A DNA stretch of 64,000 bases from Typha latifolia (taxonomy: Eukaryota > Streptophyta > Magnoliopsida > Poales > Typhaceae). Shown piece by piece: positions 23,453 through 36,425 of this stretch. Made by a program: the position numbers and the translations under genes. The DNA lies in NCBI GenBank assembly GCA_019914945.1, contig CM034101.1:13093188-13157187 (forward strand). Direction: 5' to 3'. Within the stretch, counting starts at the first letter, position 1. Each line of letters opens with the position of its first letter. The notes under the pieces are model-generated. The model ran no database searches and was not told where the DNA came from. It worked only from the letters and a program-made list of their open reading frames with translations.

Positions 23453-25422
23453 TCCAAGTACCATGAGATGTTTATGGTCACCGTCGTAGCTAGCTAGTTA
23501 ATACTGTCGATAGTTTGATTTAGTTATCCATACTCAATTTGGGACCGAAACCGAAGAATGTGGTCCATATTGGTGTTCACACGAGGTGGATATTAATAGG
23601 AGTAAAATTGTATTTCAACACAGAGCGATAGCCATCAGTTAGATTTTGTTTGCGTTATGAACTTGCTAAATAGTCCAAGGTATTTTTCAAAGGAAAAAAC
23701 TGTGGGTTTTCTCGTATTGCTCTTATAAATAATACCGATATGATTAATTTCCTAGGTGACAGATTTATAAGTATATAACTACTAGTTTAAATAATATTTT
23801 TACCCCTTGTAAGATATATTTACATTCTTACTTGTGTTATGTACTGTTAATGCTCTTTTTTCAAAACAACAATATATCGAGTGGGGATGACGTTTTGCAC
23901 ACCATTTTAATAGGCGTTTAGTCAAATTGGTAAATACCACAGAATTGTAGCTCCATCAAATCAATGGTCTCCTTCTCCTTTACAAATGGATAAATACCAC
24001 AATTATAACAAGTTATTGGGGTGGCTGGATTTGTTGATTTTAGCTGTCAAACTTGTCATGAGACATTAAATTGCTAATATAATAATGAGGATACTAAGTA
24101 GTCGGCCTATTACAACTCCGGCTTTAAGCATGCCTTTCAATAAGTTCAATTTTCCGATTGAACTAACTCCATGTAGCCATGTAGGAATGTAGAACTTGTT
24201 TAAATTAATTAGTTTTATGTCGAGCCTATTTTGACCTCGAACTCTTAAACCAGCAGCTGAATGAGTGAGAAAATTCTTGGCTATTCTAAATTAAGCCTAA
24301 TTTGTGTCCGAATCAAGAGTTGAATAAAATTAAGATTGAATCCAACTTAAATTGAATAAAGCTTTGAACCATTAAATCTTGATCTTATGAGTTCTTGTTT
24401 ACTATGTATATAGTATAAAAAATATAAATTAAGCTTTATCTAACCTACATATGCTTAAGCTTAAATTTGAATATAAGCCAACCTTGATCTAATGCATGAA
24501 TGGCTTGCATCTAATGATCCAACCTACTCAAATTTAATAAAACCCTATATTTACTTGTAAAATGATCGAAACCATCGAATGCTTCCAATTAATGCATTGC
24601 TGTGCTCTGACCAATAAGGAGGAGTTGACCCACACCGAAACCAGCTTCTTGTGGAGCCAACCCTAGTCGGTTTAATTATTTTGACAATCTTAAATTTGCA
24701 TGCAATCAATTAGACTGTCACAGTATGGTATAATTTAATAGGAAATTAATCTCAAGTTTCAGTTGATCTTTCAAAGATGGAAAGAGGTAGTGTGTTGTCA
24801 TCGTACTCTAATGACTAAATAAGGTGAATGCAATAACTAGCGAAGCATGGGTCTAGGTCCTGCCCTAATAAAATGAATGTGATGGGTTAATTAACGAAGT
24901 ATGGCATTGTAGTTGACTAAAACTAAGATTTTCTTATACATGCAATGCATGTGAATTCTAATTAATAAAGCTGAGTGCTGAAGGGATTTGTGGCCTTAAC
25001 CTTTTGAAATTAGCTGTGTTAAGGCCACTAATTAATTATTAGCAAGGATCTATTTGTGAGAACCTGATATAACGACACCTTTTTTAGTATTTGAGGTAAC
25101 CTAGTCACTATGCAAATAGTAGCTATACTACATATGATAGAATTTTGGCTAATAAATTAAAGATAATATCCTGAAGAATAAAACGCTAAGAACCACTAGT
25201 CCGTTAACAATTTGCAAGTGGTGCTTAGCTAATGTCACAAATGATTTAAGATTACTCGAGTGGAATGAGATGGTTTAAAATTTAAGTTTTGTGGCTTTCA
25301 TTTCCAAGGAAAAAAATGAACATTTCTCTATATTGTAGTCTTGTAGTGCCGGTGATTGACTTTCTTCAAGAATGACTGTCGGACACCTAAGAAAAAAAAA
25401 TATTATTGATAAAAAAGCATTA

Positions 25423-25480
<58 letters not shown>

Positions 25481-27894
25481 TCCCGCCGCTAATTAGGAGT
25501 AATATAAAGAGACTAACTCTCTCGGATATAAAAATTGGATAATTAAACTAATTCTCTCCACAAACATAAGGTAACAAATGCAAAGCACACGTATACACTT
25601 GGCTAGTAAAAATCTACTAAATATAAGTTAATATTCCGCTGTCATTAATTGATAGGACTCCCAACTACCGTAGCTAGTGATGGAAATTTAATACGGTTAG
25701 GATGGTTGATTGGTTACTAATCTAACTAATCGATCTTTCTCGAAGAATGAAATTTTAATTTTACTACATTTAAGTCCGATTTATTTGATAATCAAGAGAA
25801 AATATAGTTTAATTATAACTAATACACTAATATAATAATTAATTTTAATATAATATAAAATTAGAGCTAAAAATAAATAAAGTTGAGCTAAAGGAACCGA
25901 ATGGAGGTTTATATATGTGTGCATCTCAGCAGCAGTACTCTTGCTTGTTTTGTTATTACTAGGTTCTATGGCAGATCCATACCTTCCTCTTTTTAGTCCC
26001 TATTAATTATTATTCAGGCGACTGCAGAGGTTGTCAGACCTCCTATTCATATTCCTATGCCCATTCCAGTGAACTGTTTGTGGACAGTTCCCCACGTAGC
26101 AAGATTGGAGCCACTTTGATGGGACTGAAATTTATGATGGAAATCATCCTGTTAGCGAACGGTTTGTGGATACAAAATAGGAATTATATCTGCACTCACT
26201 ATTCCATGCAATGGACATGGCTGAGCAGTTGACACTCTAATTTGGCGTAAATCCACCATTGTGGGCTAACTAGTTGTCCTGTGTGACATATCTCCATGAT
26301 CATGACCTAATCAACAGCCAGCCACAACAAGAGAATTGTTGCCAGTGGTCTCTCTCTCTCTCTCTCTGCTCTCTGTATGTAAACAGTAGCATGCGTTGCT
26401 TTGCCTTTCGGATCTTGTTTTCAAGTAGTTCCTACGTGGACCACTGAAGTTATTAGATTTGGGATGATGGGACCCCTCCATCAAAATAGTTGGGGTTTAT
26501 TGCCAGTAAGGCAATGGACTACAAGTTGTAGGCTTTGGATGTTTATTGAGTGTTACCCTCCTATCTTACTTTCTAAAGAAGATAGAGAAATGTAGAAAAA
26601 TGGACCAATCAACTCCAAGTGGCTAGTTGAACAATCAAAGCAGGTCACTTGCTTAATATTAAGTACTCCACTTGTCTTCATAACTAAAGTTAGCGGGATG
26701 GCAGAAAGATAGATCAATCAAAGCCAAGTGGCTGGAAGATGAGGTTGATTTTTGTTAAGTACTTAATGGTCTTCAAAGCAAAAAAGTTGTAAAGAAGAGA
26801 AGACTTTAACATGCTACTATGTGAAAAATTCATGGGATATATACCTGAGAATATTCTCATATGCTACGAGTAAGAAGATTTAACTATGACCTGACCAATA
26901 CGCATCAACTTACTATATTTACACTTTTATACCTGCAATGTTGGAAGTTCCTATTCATCAATAGCACTTTCAGGTACCATGTTAGGCAACCTCTCCGATT
27001 GACACTAAGAGTATACAAAGTACATAAAATGTTATTGATGCTTTGGATTTCTAATTAGCTTTACAGAAATGATGTGACCCGGTGAAGCATTACAACCGAA
27101 TTGCCTTTAGATAGACAAATGTTTCCTTTAGCTGCTGCCTAGGTTCGCTGTGCATCGAGCCTGGCGGGTGAGCACCGGCTCATAATGTCGGTCTCGATCT
27201 TCTAAAGGCAGTGCACACTGGGGTTTTCGGGTTTAGATCAAAGAGGCTTTTGTTGGTACATCTAGGGATTGAGAGAGGTTGATCGGTGGTGATTGGATTT
27301 TAAGTAGAATCGTGGAAAACTTAGCTTGGTCATATGAAGATCTAAGGTTTGAATATGGTAGATGACGGCTAGGACTAATGCAGATGACAGTAGTAGGTAG
27401 GCCAATATTTACGGTAGATTACACACGACAAGAAATAAAATTGACGCGATAGGAGGAAAGCCGTAAAAGAAAAAGTAATTGATAGGAGAGATATGTATAT
27501 AGAGAGAGAGAAACAACAAATTATTAAATAATTTAATAATCAATGTCTAAAATACAAGTCATAAAGCCTTATCTATATAATTTAAAGTAAATAGTCCTAA
27601 GATAATTGAAACAAACTAATAAGCTTATCAATCTAGTATTTCTTATCTTTCTCAGATTAAATCACAGTACCACCTAAGATAGAATTTGAATATGAAGAAA
27701 ATTTAACTATAAAGAACATTGATCATGGCATTAATGAATCAATCTCTTTTATTTCATATTTTCCAATGTTATATAAATATTTTCTAATTATTTTCTTAAA
27801 AATGTGCAGACTATAAATTTTTGTGATTTAGAGACTCTAGCTAATTTATACTTAGACTTATATTATAACAATCCACCACACTTCGTGTCATCTT
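23453..27894. other. Intergenic part of block A
   Basis: The first about 150 bp (to about 23590) match the gene 3 promoter. 24.18-24.54 kb looks like decayed repeat DNA. 24.77-27.01 kb is the duplicated segment. It contains roughly 100-bp direct repeats (around 26605 and 26711, sharing CCAAGTGGCT and a following GATTTTTGTTAAGTACT-like stretch). The open frame at 26401-26595 lies in the duplicated segment but is not preserved in block B, so I do not call it a gene. 27.1-27.9 kb is probably the flank or LTR of the gypsy relic, with no ends I can define. Confidence 0.6.
25424..25480. repeat. (ATT)n microsatellite
   Basis: About 19 ATT triplets in block A. There is no counterpart in block B. Confidence 0.96.
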
Positions 27895-28330
27895 GATTTG
27901 AAAGTATGAAGATAAGAAACCTAGTCATAAATCTAACTCAGTCTTCCACATTGATTTAGCCATGGTGATCCATGCCACTCGATTAACATCGCAATCATCA
28001 AACACCTATCACGTCAGACCCAACATCTAAATAAGACTCAAATTTTTATGGGCTCACTCATCTCCACCATCAGGTCAAGCAATGTTGTCCCCATATGCTC
28101 AGATTACGAGAGTAGAGCTTAGAGCCTTGATACATGGAATATTCGAATATGCTAGTAGAATGAGTCAATATGCTATTACTTCAATGCACTTCTCTATCTA
28201 ATAGGGCGCAAAGTAGTGATGAACTAGATTTTGGCTCAAGATCGATCAAACAGAACTTTCGCAATAGGGTTAGAGTTGAACATAGACTCAATCTCCTAAA
28301 TCGAAAGTTTGCTACTGGTGTCATATACTT

Positions 28331-29591
28331 AGGGGTGTAAATGAGCCGAGTTTGAGCGAGTCGGCTTTGGCTTAGGCTCGGCTCAAAATTAATTTCGAGC
28401 CTTATAAATCTGCTTAGGCTCGGCTCAGCTCAACTCGAGCCGAGCCGGAGTTGAGCTCAAGCATGAAATGAGCCTATTATTAAGCCGAGCCGGATCGAGC
28501 TCGACCGAGCCAGATCGAACCCAAGCCGAGCCACAACCTCTTGCCGCCTTACCAGCCGATGGAGGAGGAGGACGCAACCGCAGCTTGGCGAAGGAGGATG
28601 AGGCGACAGCTTAGAGAACGAGCACGGGGCTTGCCATTGCCAAAGGAGGAGAAGCCGGCTTATCGTTGTTGAAGGAGGAGAAGCCGGCTTGTCGTTGTTG
28701 AAGGAGTAAGAGGAGGCGGCTTGCCGTTACGAAAGGAGGAGGAGGAGGCGGGCCGCGGTGGAGCACAGGGCTTGCCATTGCGGAAGGAGGAGGAGGTGAC
28801 TTGGCGAAGGAGGACAAGGCAGGCCGTGGTGGAGCACGAGGCTTGCCATTGTTGAAGGAGGAGGAGGAGGTGACGACTTGTTGAAAGATGAGGAGGCAGG
28901 TCGTAGTGGAGAAGGAGTAAAAGGAGGCGAGTAGTAGTGGAGCACGGGGCTTGCCATTGCCAAATGAGGAGGTGGCGGCTTGGCGAAGGAGGACGAGGCG
29001 GGTTACGGTGGAGAAGGTGGAGGAGGAGGCGGGCCGCGGTGGAGAAGGAGAAGGAGACAGGTCGGGGTGGAGCACAGGGCTTGCCATTGCCGAAGGAGGA
29101 GGAGGAGGCGGGTCGCGATGGAGAAGGAGGAGGAGGCGGGCCGCAGTGGAGCACGAGAGTTGCTGTTGTCGTAGGAGGAGGTGGCAGCTTGGCAAAGGAG
29201 GATGAGGCAGGCTGCGGTGGAGAAGGTGGAGGAGGAGGTGGGCTGCAGTGGAGCACGGGGCTTGACATTGCCGAAGGAGGAGGAGGAGGAGTCGGGCCGC
29301 TGTGTAGAATGATGTTGAAGGAGGAGGGCTTGCCATTGCTAAAGGAGGAGGAGGAAGCGAGCTAGGGATTTGAGAGATTTAGGATTTGGGAATTAGGGTT
29401 TGGTGAGAAACCCTTTTATACCGAGTCTATCGAGTCGAGCCTGAGTGAGCCGGCTTTAGCTCAGGCTCGGCTTGATATTATTTTCTAGCCGATTCGACGG
29501 CTTCAGGCTCGGCTCATTTCTAACCGAGTTGAGCCAAACTCAAGCTTCAGTCGAGCTCAGCCCGAGTCGCTCATTTATTTTGATAGCCCTA
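28331..29591. mobile_element. Mutator-like (MULE) non-autonomous element with 9-bp target duplication
   Basis: A 1261-bp element is flanked by perfect 9-bp direct repeats CATATACTT (28322-28330 and 29592-29600). Its ends are inverted: AGGGGTGTAAATGAGCCGAG on the left, and TAGGGCTATCAAAATAAATG then AGCGACTCGGG read inward from the right. GAGCCGAGC-type subterminal repeats occur on both sides (28340-28540 and 29420-29570). A 9-bp duplication is diagnostic of Mutator-like elements. There is no transposase. The centre is a GC-rich purine minisatellite. The element sits inside the gypsy integrase region, so it is the youngest layer here. Confidence 0.88.
28555..29355. repeat. GC-rich purine minisatellite inside the MULE
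   Basis: Roughly ten imperfect units combine GGAGCACGGGGCTTGCCATT, AAGGAGGAGGAGG and GCGGGCCGCGGTGGAGAAGG. One strand is almost purine-only in places. Long frames are therefore open on both strands: a Ser/Pro/Leu-rich 241-codon frame on the minus strand (29336-28611) and Gly/Glu/Arg-rich frames on the + strand. I judge these to be a by-product of composition rather than genes. It could be amplified captured host DNA, but I recognise no donor gene. Confidence 0.8.
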
Positions 29592-30640
29592 CATATACTT
29601 GCTTTATCCAATTTTGAACTACCATCAGATGAAGCTGCAACCTTCACAATAGGCCATCTCGATCTAACAAGGTCAAGTCTACTTTAGTCTCTTCATTCTT
29701 TGGCAGCAACAAATGAGACTTCAATATCGGTGTTGGACGCTCATACATTGCCTAGAATATAGTCATGTCTATCATCGAGTGGTGGGTGGTATTATAGGAC
29801 CACTCTGTTAATAAAAAATTTGAGGGTTATTGTCAAGGTTGATCCCTTACAAAGCGGTAAAGATATTGCTCAAGACATTAGACAAAACCTTCGATTATTC
29901 GCCTATTTGTGGGTAGCAGGCTGAGCTCATCCTAAAGGTGTTCTTTTGAATAGCAAACAATTCTTGCAAAAACTGACTCATGAAGATCTTATCATGATAT
30001 AACATAATGGAGCAAGAAATCCTATCTAACTTGGCCACGTTCTGCACGTATGTTTTGACCACCTTCCATGCAATATATAGATGAGAGAGGGCTGAAATAA
30101 TGGGCTTACTTAGACAACCATCCACCACCACTAATATAACCAAATGTTCTTGCACCAAAGTTACTCTATCAATCAAGTCCATGGCTACGTCATTCAAATC
30201 AGCTCTAGAATTGATAAGGGCTGAAATAACTCTACCACTTCCATCGAGTTGATCTTCTCGTGTTGGCACACTTTTCATGATCGCACTAGAATATAGTTTT
30301 TGAGTAAAATAAGTCCGCTTCAGATTTGGGTGGGTGTTGATGTTTTCAGTTCAGATCTAATTGGAGAACCTTGAGCAACTCCTTCATCTCTAAATCCATT
30401 TCAAATGCTGCTCATAACTTCTAATGTAGAGGAAAAACCAATATCGAGTAAGCTGCAAACTTAGCTAGTTTGGGCTGTCGTGATAGTCCCTCCAAGAGTA
30501 CTTCTGTGCTATTATTTTAGAAGTCCATGGTTAACTCCTTAAAGTTAAAATAGATCTTGTCAATACTTTTAAGCCGCTAAACTCTAAGTATAAAGTATGC
30601 TCCTCAAAGGTTCAATTGGTGCAAGTCTAAGTGGAAGATG

Positions 30641-32639
30641 TGTCATCCTTTGAGGGAGAAAACCCCTCCCACCTAGCCACTCGAGCTAGGAGAGGGGAGG
30701 GGGAGAAAATGTAAATGACAAGGAAAACACTTAGATCTCAACGAGAGGGGAGGAAGAGTCATGCACGAAACCCTAATTGAGTTACGACCAGAGTAGGAGA
30801 GAAGTGACTCGTGACATTGGTAACTTTATGGATATACATCATGCATCGTTACTCCTGAGTATACATGTACTTAGGGAACCTCCACGGGACCCTAGAATTA
30901 TTCCATCACACCAGTAATAGCAAATCTGGTCCTTCCATTACCCACCAAAAAAAGGCAACAAGTCAAGTCTCGAGATCACCCACCGAAAGATTTTAAACAA
31001 TATATGGTCAATTATTGTAACAGTCACAGTTGAGACTTCCCCCATTTCCCCTGTTGCTCATTCTATCCATAATCCAAGTAGTCGAGTGGGTAGCAGTTGG
31101 GAGATTTAATTTGTTTCGAATTGATAAATGCATCACATGCCCTTATGACCTTATGGTTCTTATCTTTTAGCATATGTTTCGCTGAAGCTTGTCCTAAGGA
31201 CCACATTGCGTGCAGAGGTAGCTAGTGATGGACTAGCAGTAATCCCTTATCCTCCATCGAGTTCTTGGGTTCTAAACAAACAGAAGTTAGAAATATTTAT
31301 CCACAGGTGGGGTCAGTTCATGTGCTTGGCTTCAACTATACTTTGGGGATTGAAAGAGACATTTGTCATTAATGACTTCGCAATTTTTAAAAGGTGGAAA
31401 CTGTAAGGTTTCCAAACACAGTTGGAGTAGAGTACGATATGATATTGAAATAAAACTCCCTAAGAAACCGAATGATTGAATTATTCTAAAGAAAAATATT
31501 AAATCTTGGAGTGCTTCCAATATGCCAGAACCAATCATTCATTCACGGGATCACGGTTGTCATACCCAAGTAGGGTGGAACTACGACGGATAGACAGATA
31601 GTCCAGCATAAATTTGAAATTAGAAATATTGAATAATATTAAATACTAACCTACTAATTATTCAAATCATTTATTCTCCAAGCATCGGTTAGAGTACTGT
31701 AAATATTACTAGTAGTTCTCGAGTAAAATACGTCACCAATAAAGAGTTTAAGAAAAATAAACAAGTATAGCATATATAGTCAACTAATGAATAAAGTCTC
31801 CAGATTGTTATCGTGTTTTTCTTTTCTTTGGAGAAATAAATGAACACCTTAATTATCAATTTGCAAGTATATTATTTAGTCGTAGGAATCAGTCTGTACT
31901 CTCCATGTCACGCATGATCTTAGACAGTAAACTACACCTATATAGAAAGAAGTTCAAAGAGACTTTGTTTAACAAAAATGTCAATACACGTCTATATAAT
32001 TACATGTAATTAAGACCATCACAATCTTGAACTGGATTCCATTTCATTATGATATCCTGACAAAGAAAGGTGCATCTTCTCAAAGGGGAATTTGCATTTA
32101 ACGCCATATCTTTTAACCTATTTATAATTTAAACTCTTTATTTTTAATATTAATAAATTAAAGTATATTTTTTTATTAAATATGTGCAAAAAATACTGCG
32201 TTGTTAAATCTATTAACTAAAATTAAGCAAATTGCTATGCAAAATTAAGTATACTGAAAATTTATAAAAATACCCTTACCAAAGCTATACCCCCAACCCA
32301 ACCTTACCAAAAGCTATACTTACTAACCCAAGTTCTACCATAACCAATTTACCGTTTTTCTCTTACCCTGCGGTCTCTTGCCTAAGGATTAAGCAAATAC
32401 TTATACTAAAAGAAAGAAGAAGAGGGAGAAGTACGGATATTTTAGTTTAACTTGTTCTCTTTCACTTGCTTTGGATACTCTTACCTAGGGAAGAAACAAA
32501 AAAGTGAAGGCATGCCATCTCTAAAGTTTGATAGAAGGCTTTAGGGGAATTAAAGCTTGTGAGAAAATGCGAGAGATATAACGAGAATAATGCACGTATG
32601 CATGCATCAAGCATTCCTCTACAGATTGCGACGGATCGA
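30641..32639. other. Intergenic; end of block A and repeat DNA
   Basis: 30.64-30.94 kb is probably gypsy-related or another insertion. 30.95-31.40 kb is the last recognisable part of block A. The rest is AT-rich with no supported gene. 32575-32635 shares a short segment with 18515-18560. Confidence 0.55.
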
Positions 32640-32815
32640 CGTTCAGACATGGGTCGAGCGTAGTAGTCCAAGTCACAGACAATATCAAACGTTAGCCCGT
32701 GAATCAAATTTATTAGTTTAATCACCTTCTTCTCCTCTCCGACCCAATCTTGGATCGAGACTAGTCCCTTCTCTACCTTGATTCGATTGACATGGAGCTG
32801 GTGCGCTTGGATCTT
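32640..32815 (-). pseudogene. CYP96-like internal relic
   Basis: The minus strand encodes HQLHVNRIKVEKGLVSI, then GEEKKVIKLINLIHGLTFDIV. This aligns with gene 2's YELHVSRSKVEKGLIPI followed by AEEKKVIDLEDLFMRLTFDTV (about residues 150-195 of the P450). Similarity fades at CDLDYYARP. Upstream, toward 32880, weak traces occur in other frames with stops. No heme loop, ExxR or start is nearby. It lies between the two segmental blocks and is a remnant of an older, separate copy. Confidence 0.75.
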
Positions 32816-32829
32816 GGTTTATTCATTTG

Positions 32830-34914
32830 TTGCAGCTTTAAGTTTTTCCAGCAAGTTTCACTTTTGCCTTTCCAAGTTTATAAAATTCTTTGTATAGTAC
32901 TTCGTAGGCTATAGATGACAAAGTGGTTATAAATGCAATGAAGTTTCATTGATCGCTTTCAAAATTATCATCATGGCATTCATTAGTGTTATTTAAGTGG
33001 TTTGTAAAATCTTATCATTTTTCTTATAATATGGATGGCAATGTAACCATATCATTGGCATTCATAAAAATTGAATCACTCCCACTTAATTTTGACTTAT
33101 AGCAATTAGGGATAGTGAAGGATTTAGTTATATCTTTTCAAATAGTTGTCCTTGAGCTGGTTGCTTTTGGCAACTTAATTTGGATCGGTTGAAATTCTTC
33201 CAAATTTTTTCACAAATAATCCCATCAACTAAGATCATCAATCACTTTCGTCCCTCTTAGTGGACGACGAAACTATTTGCCTTCTTGGGTGACCGGAAGG
33301 TAGCCTATAGAAGGTTTCACCTACAGTGGATGATGAAGATTGAGAAACCCCTACAGCAGGTACTCATAAGAAGATGAAGGATTGTCGCATCCCTTTAAAT
33401 TTATTATAAATTATAATTGTTCTCAGTAAGATTTTATTTTCTAGAAGCGCTGCAATATTACTGCCTCATATATATTTGATTATAGTATCAGTGCTATAAC
33501 ACGCGAACTCTTCTCACATATATGTGTAGGGTTCTAAATTTTATATAATTACCCTTAAGACATAAGTATCATCTTAACATTAATCTCACATATGTAAATC
33601 CTAATGTTAAGTTTCATACTATTCTAATGGCATTCTATACAGAGACCTATAAGATAAGGGCATTTTGGTAATTCTACTCACCAAATAATATTTGGAAACA
33701 TAAATATATTGTATCTAATTTCATACTATATTATTTAAATTTCTGTTCAGAACAATACATATATAATACTTGTACAAGTATACCTTCAGGATATCTTTAA
33801 AATCCCATCCAAATTAGAGGTATTTTAGAAATTTAATTTGACATTTTCCTATAAGGTATATAATGATGTCAGTTTCATTTTTGTCCTAAATTATCCAATT
33901 GAATAATTATTGGAATTATACTTTAATGTTGAATTAGCATATTTTTCTATTTATGCACTAATACCACAACATCAGTATATTTGTGCATTTTACATTAAAA
34001 ATCTAATATAGTTAACTTTATGAGCTAATAAAAGAGAGTAATATATACAAAACTCTCATGATATACAAGTACATCTTTTTAATATATTTTACCATAATAT
34101 ATTTCATGCTATATGGCATTTTGTCATAGTGCCATATATATATATATATATCAGTTGAATTAATATCTAACATGATTAAATGATTAATATCTAACATGAT
34201 TAAATTTATATTTTCTTTATCTATATGGAAGCATATGATTGATCCACATGTTAAAATTATTTTTATTAAACATAAATATATTATTACTTCATAACTCTTA
34301 TTCTCTTAACTTCTCAGTCTCTTATGACTAATTTATTTAACCTTCTATTTCTCTCCGCCTCTCACTCTTCTACAACTAATTTGTAACTTTCTTTTAACTT
34401 CCTATTTATTCCCACTATTTTTATAACTACTTATAATCTTTCAACTTTTTACTCCCATATAACTATCTAAAATTTCAATTAACTTCACACATATAATCAG
34501 CCATATTCCCTACACAAATAAATCTATATTTACATAATTTAAATAGTAATAAATAACAAGTTGTCTTAGTTGCTTTACCCTTCTTCTGGGCATTTATAAG
34601 TTTTATGCTAAAATCGTTGACATTTATAACATTGCACTGTACCATCTTAATTCATTTTTTCGGTTTTAGTCTTCAATGCAAAATTTGAACTACTAAGAAT
34701 TTTTTTTCCTTTCAAAATTCTTGAGGATCTTAATTTGATTTTCAGAAAACTTCAGCGTTTTGAAAAAAATTCTTAAATTACTTCCCAAAGAGATCTATTA
34801 TCTCATGATCTAACTTATTTTCCGTTTCAAACTCTCTTTTTCATCTCTAATGGTCATGAAATCAATGATTTTTGAATTTTAAGAAGAACTAAGAGAAGGC
34901 TTTCAACTTTTAAA
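32830..34914. other. Intergenic, very AT-rich
   Basis: No gene, RNA gene or transposon ends were identified. A short AT run occurs at 34134-34151, with a duplicated short phrase (TTAATATCTAACATGATTAAAT, twice at about 34160-34205). Confidence 0.6.
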
Positions 34915-35435
34915 GAGAAATTTTTATAAATCACACCTTACATTTTATCTATTTTGGAATTCACACTCGTTTTTAAAAATTTTATAATCCGACCTCTAAT
35001 TTTTCCTATAATTTTATTTAACATCTTGGGTTAACTTAGATGGTACTAGAAAAAATATTCTGTTATAATATATAAAATAATTTATAAATACCTAAATTAT
35101 CCCTATCTTCTTCATCCTATTTTTATTTTTCCAAAAAAGAACAAAAAAGAGAGGAGGAGGAGTGGGAGAGGAGAAGATGAGAAAATGTAGAGGCGGTGAC
35201 AACGATGATGGCGATGGTGGAGGAGGTAGGTGAGAAAGATGGTGGAGAAATATAACAAATGAGAGAAAATAATAGAGATATTTTAGTAATTTGATCGACA
35301 TTAGTTAGTCAAAATATAGTCAGGGTATAAAATGAGAATTATAGGAGAAAATAACGGATTGAGTTATAAAATCTTTAAAGACAATGTGTGAATCACAAAA
35401 TAAGTAAATTGCGCGGTGTGATTTGTAAAAATCTC
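34915..35435. mobile_element. Non-autonomous terminal-inverted-repeat element (MULE-like MITE)
   Basis: The left end (AGAAATTTTTATAAATCACACC, from about 34916) and the reverse complement of the right end (AGATTTTTACAAATCACACC) match. The inverted similarity continues for about 110 bp through TTCACAC, ATTTTATAA and TCCTATAATT landmarks. The internal part is short, with a GA-rich stretch at 35145-35255, and there is no transposase. The flanks CTTTTAAAG and CTTTAAAAA (7 of 9 identical) could be a decayed 9-bp target duplication, which would favour a Mutator-like origin. The class assignment is tentative. Confidence 0.75.
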
Positions 35436-36425
35436 TTTAAAAAATTGATATCATTGATTGCTTCAATAGTAGTGGCTTTGAATTGAAATCTATTTCGGGC
35501 CTAATAATTTTTCTAATAATTTTATTTTTAGAAATTGTTTTACTTAAAGTTTAAATAAGATTTTACACTATTATTAAGTTTCACAAAAAAACTTGCCAAA
35601 TTGTTCAATTTTCTCGTTGCAAAGTTTATCAAAACTTGTTGTTTATCTTTGTAGCTTAGATAATTTGACGGTTGACGTACTATTATGAGTGGTATGAGGA
35701 TATCTCATGCTTCCTTAACTATTTTGCAAGTAGAAATTCAATAAATTTATCGAGAATACTACAACTAAAAATAATATTATTATTTTTCTAATGTAACCAA
35801 TTTTTTTATAATTAGCTTTTTCCTATTTATCGGTTGATTTTTCATAATTATATAGTGAATTTCTACATATGATTCCAACCGTTTGCGATAGATAACCAAA
35901 CATTTTTATCTAAAAATTTATGGATAAAATATGTAAAAAAAATCCACGCAGCACGTTCTATCCAATGCCGTGAGAGATTCTTTAAAATCCCCACCTAAAA
36001 ATAATAGGACAGCTCCATTAATGATTCAAAAAAATATATCCTAGAGTTAGGTCTTACTATATATCTCCTCCAACAGTAGCTAAATTGCTTTTTAAAAGCT
36101 TGCCAAAGGCTACTCAAAAGTCAGATGTGGGCCATTTGTTCGAACCACTTTTAATGAGTTCCAACCACATTTATGTTACAAGATTAGTTATAACAAAAAT
36201 CTGTGCATCAAAATTTTCTGCCTCTGTGAACGTAATTAAGTGTATTTGATCGAAAATCCTTTGTAGTTCGAACCACTTCTAAAAAATTTGCCTTTTAACT
36301 TTAATTTTCTTTATTTTTTCACTTAGATTATTTTTTTTTAACATATACAACGATTCTGGACATAGTTAGTAATAAATTACATAAAAATTTTACAACTCAT
36401 CCTAAAAGGAAATATTTTGCTTAAA
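35436..36425. other. Intergenic, AT-rich
   Basis: Nothing supportable as a gene. It ends at the left target duplication of the solo LTR. Confidence 0.6.

Larger units (their letters stand above)
27895..30640 (-). mobile_element. Degraded Ty3/gypsy retrotransposon relic (integrase region)
   Basis: The minus strand at 30280-29895 reads like a gypsy integrase core: DLIDRVTLVQEHLVILVVVD corresponds to the usual MDFIxxLP...DxIxVVVDR. Then DKIFMSQFLQELF and MSSACYPQ correspond to DxxFxSxFWxELF and xSTAYHPQ. Toward 29600 it continues into the C-terminal part in broken frames. It resumes beyond the nested MULE with SIDLSQNLVHHYFGPYEVV-like similarity and IRIFHVSRLKALLS-like sequence (about 28130), typical of the end of gypsy pol. 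Many stops and frameshifts are present. LTRs were not delimited. It is absent from block B, so it inserted after the segmental duplication. Confidence 0.72.
21513..31430. repeat. Segmental duplication, block A (contains CYP96 gene 2)
   Basis: Parts of this interval are clearly homologous and collinear with block B (37202-46180). These are the gene 2 body with about 200 bp downstream and about 150 bp upstream; 24770-27010 against 42475-43490; and 30945-31400 against 45825-46180. Shared landmarks include GGGGTTTATTGCCAG and CAATGGACTACAAGTTGT (26490-26528 against 42979-43016) and TTGCTCATTCTATCC (about 31054 against 45909). The stretch 27.05-30.94 kb is absent from block B and is mostly the gypsy/MULE insertion. 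Edges are approximate because I aligned by eye. Confidence 0.85.

Noticed and set aside
26401..26595. 64-codon + strand frame in block A as a conserved small gene.
   Set aside because: The duplicated counterpart at about 42895-43100 has indels and stops in this frame, so it is not under protein-level constraint.
28611..29336. 241-codon Ser/Pro/Leu-rich minus-strand frame as a cell-wall or extensin-type gene.
   Set aside because: It lies in a low-complexity purine repeat inside a transposon, frames are open on both strands, and there is no signal peptide or SPPPP extensin pattern.
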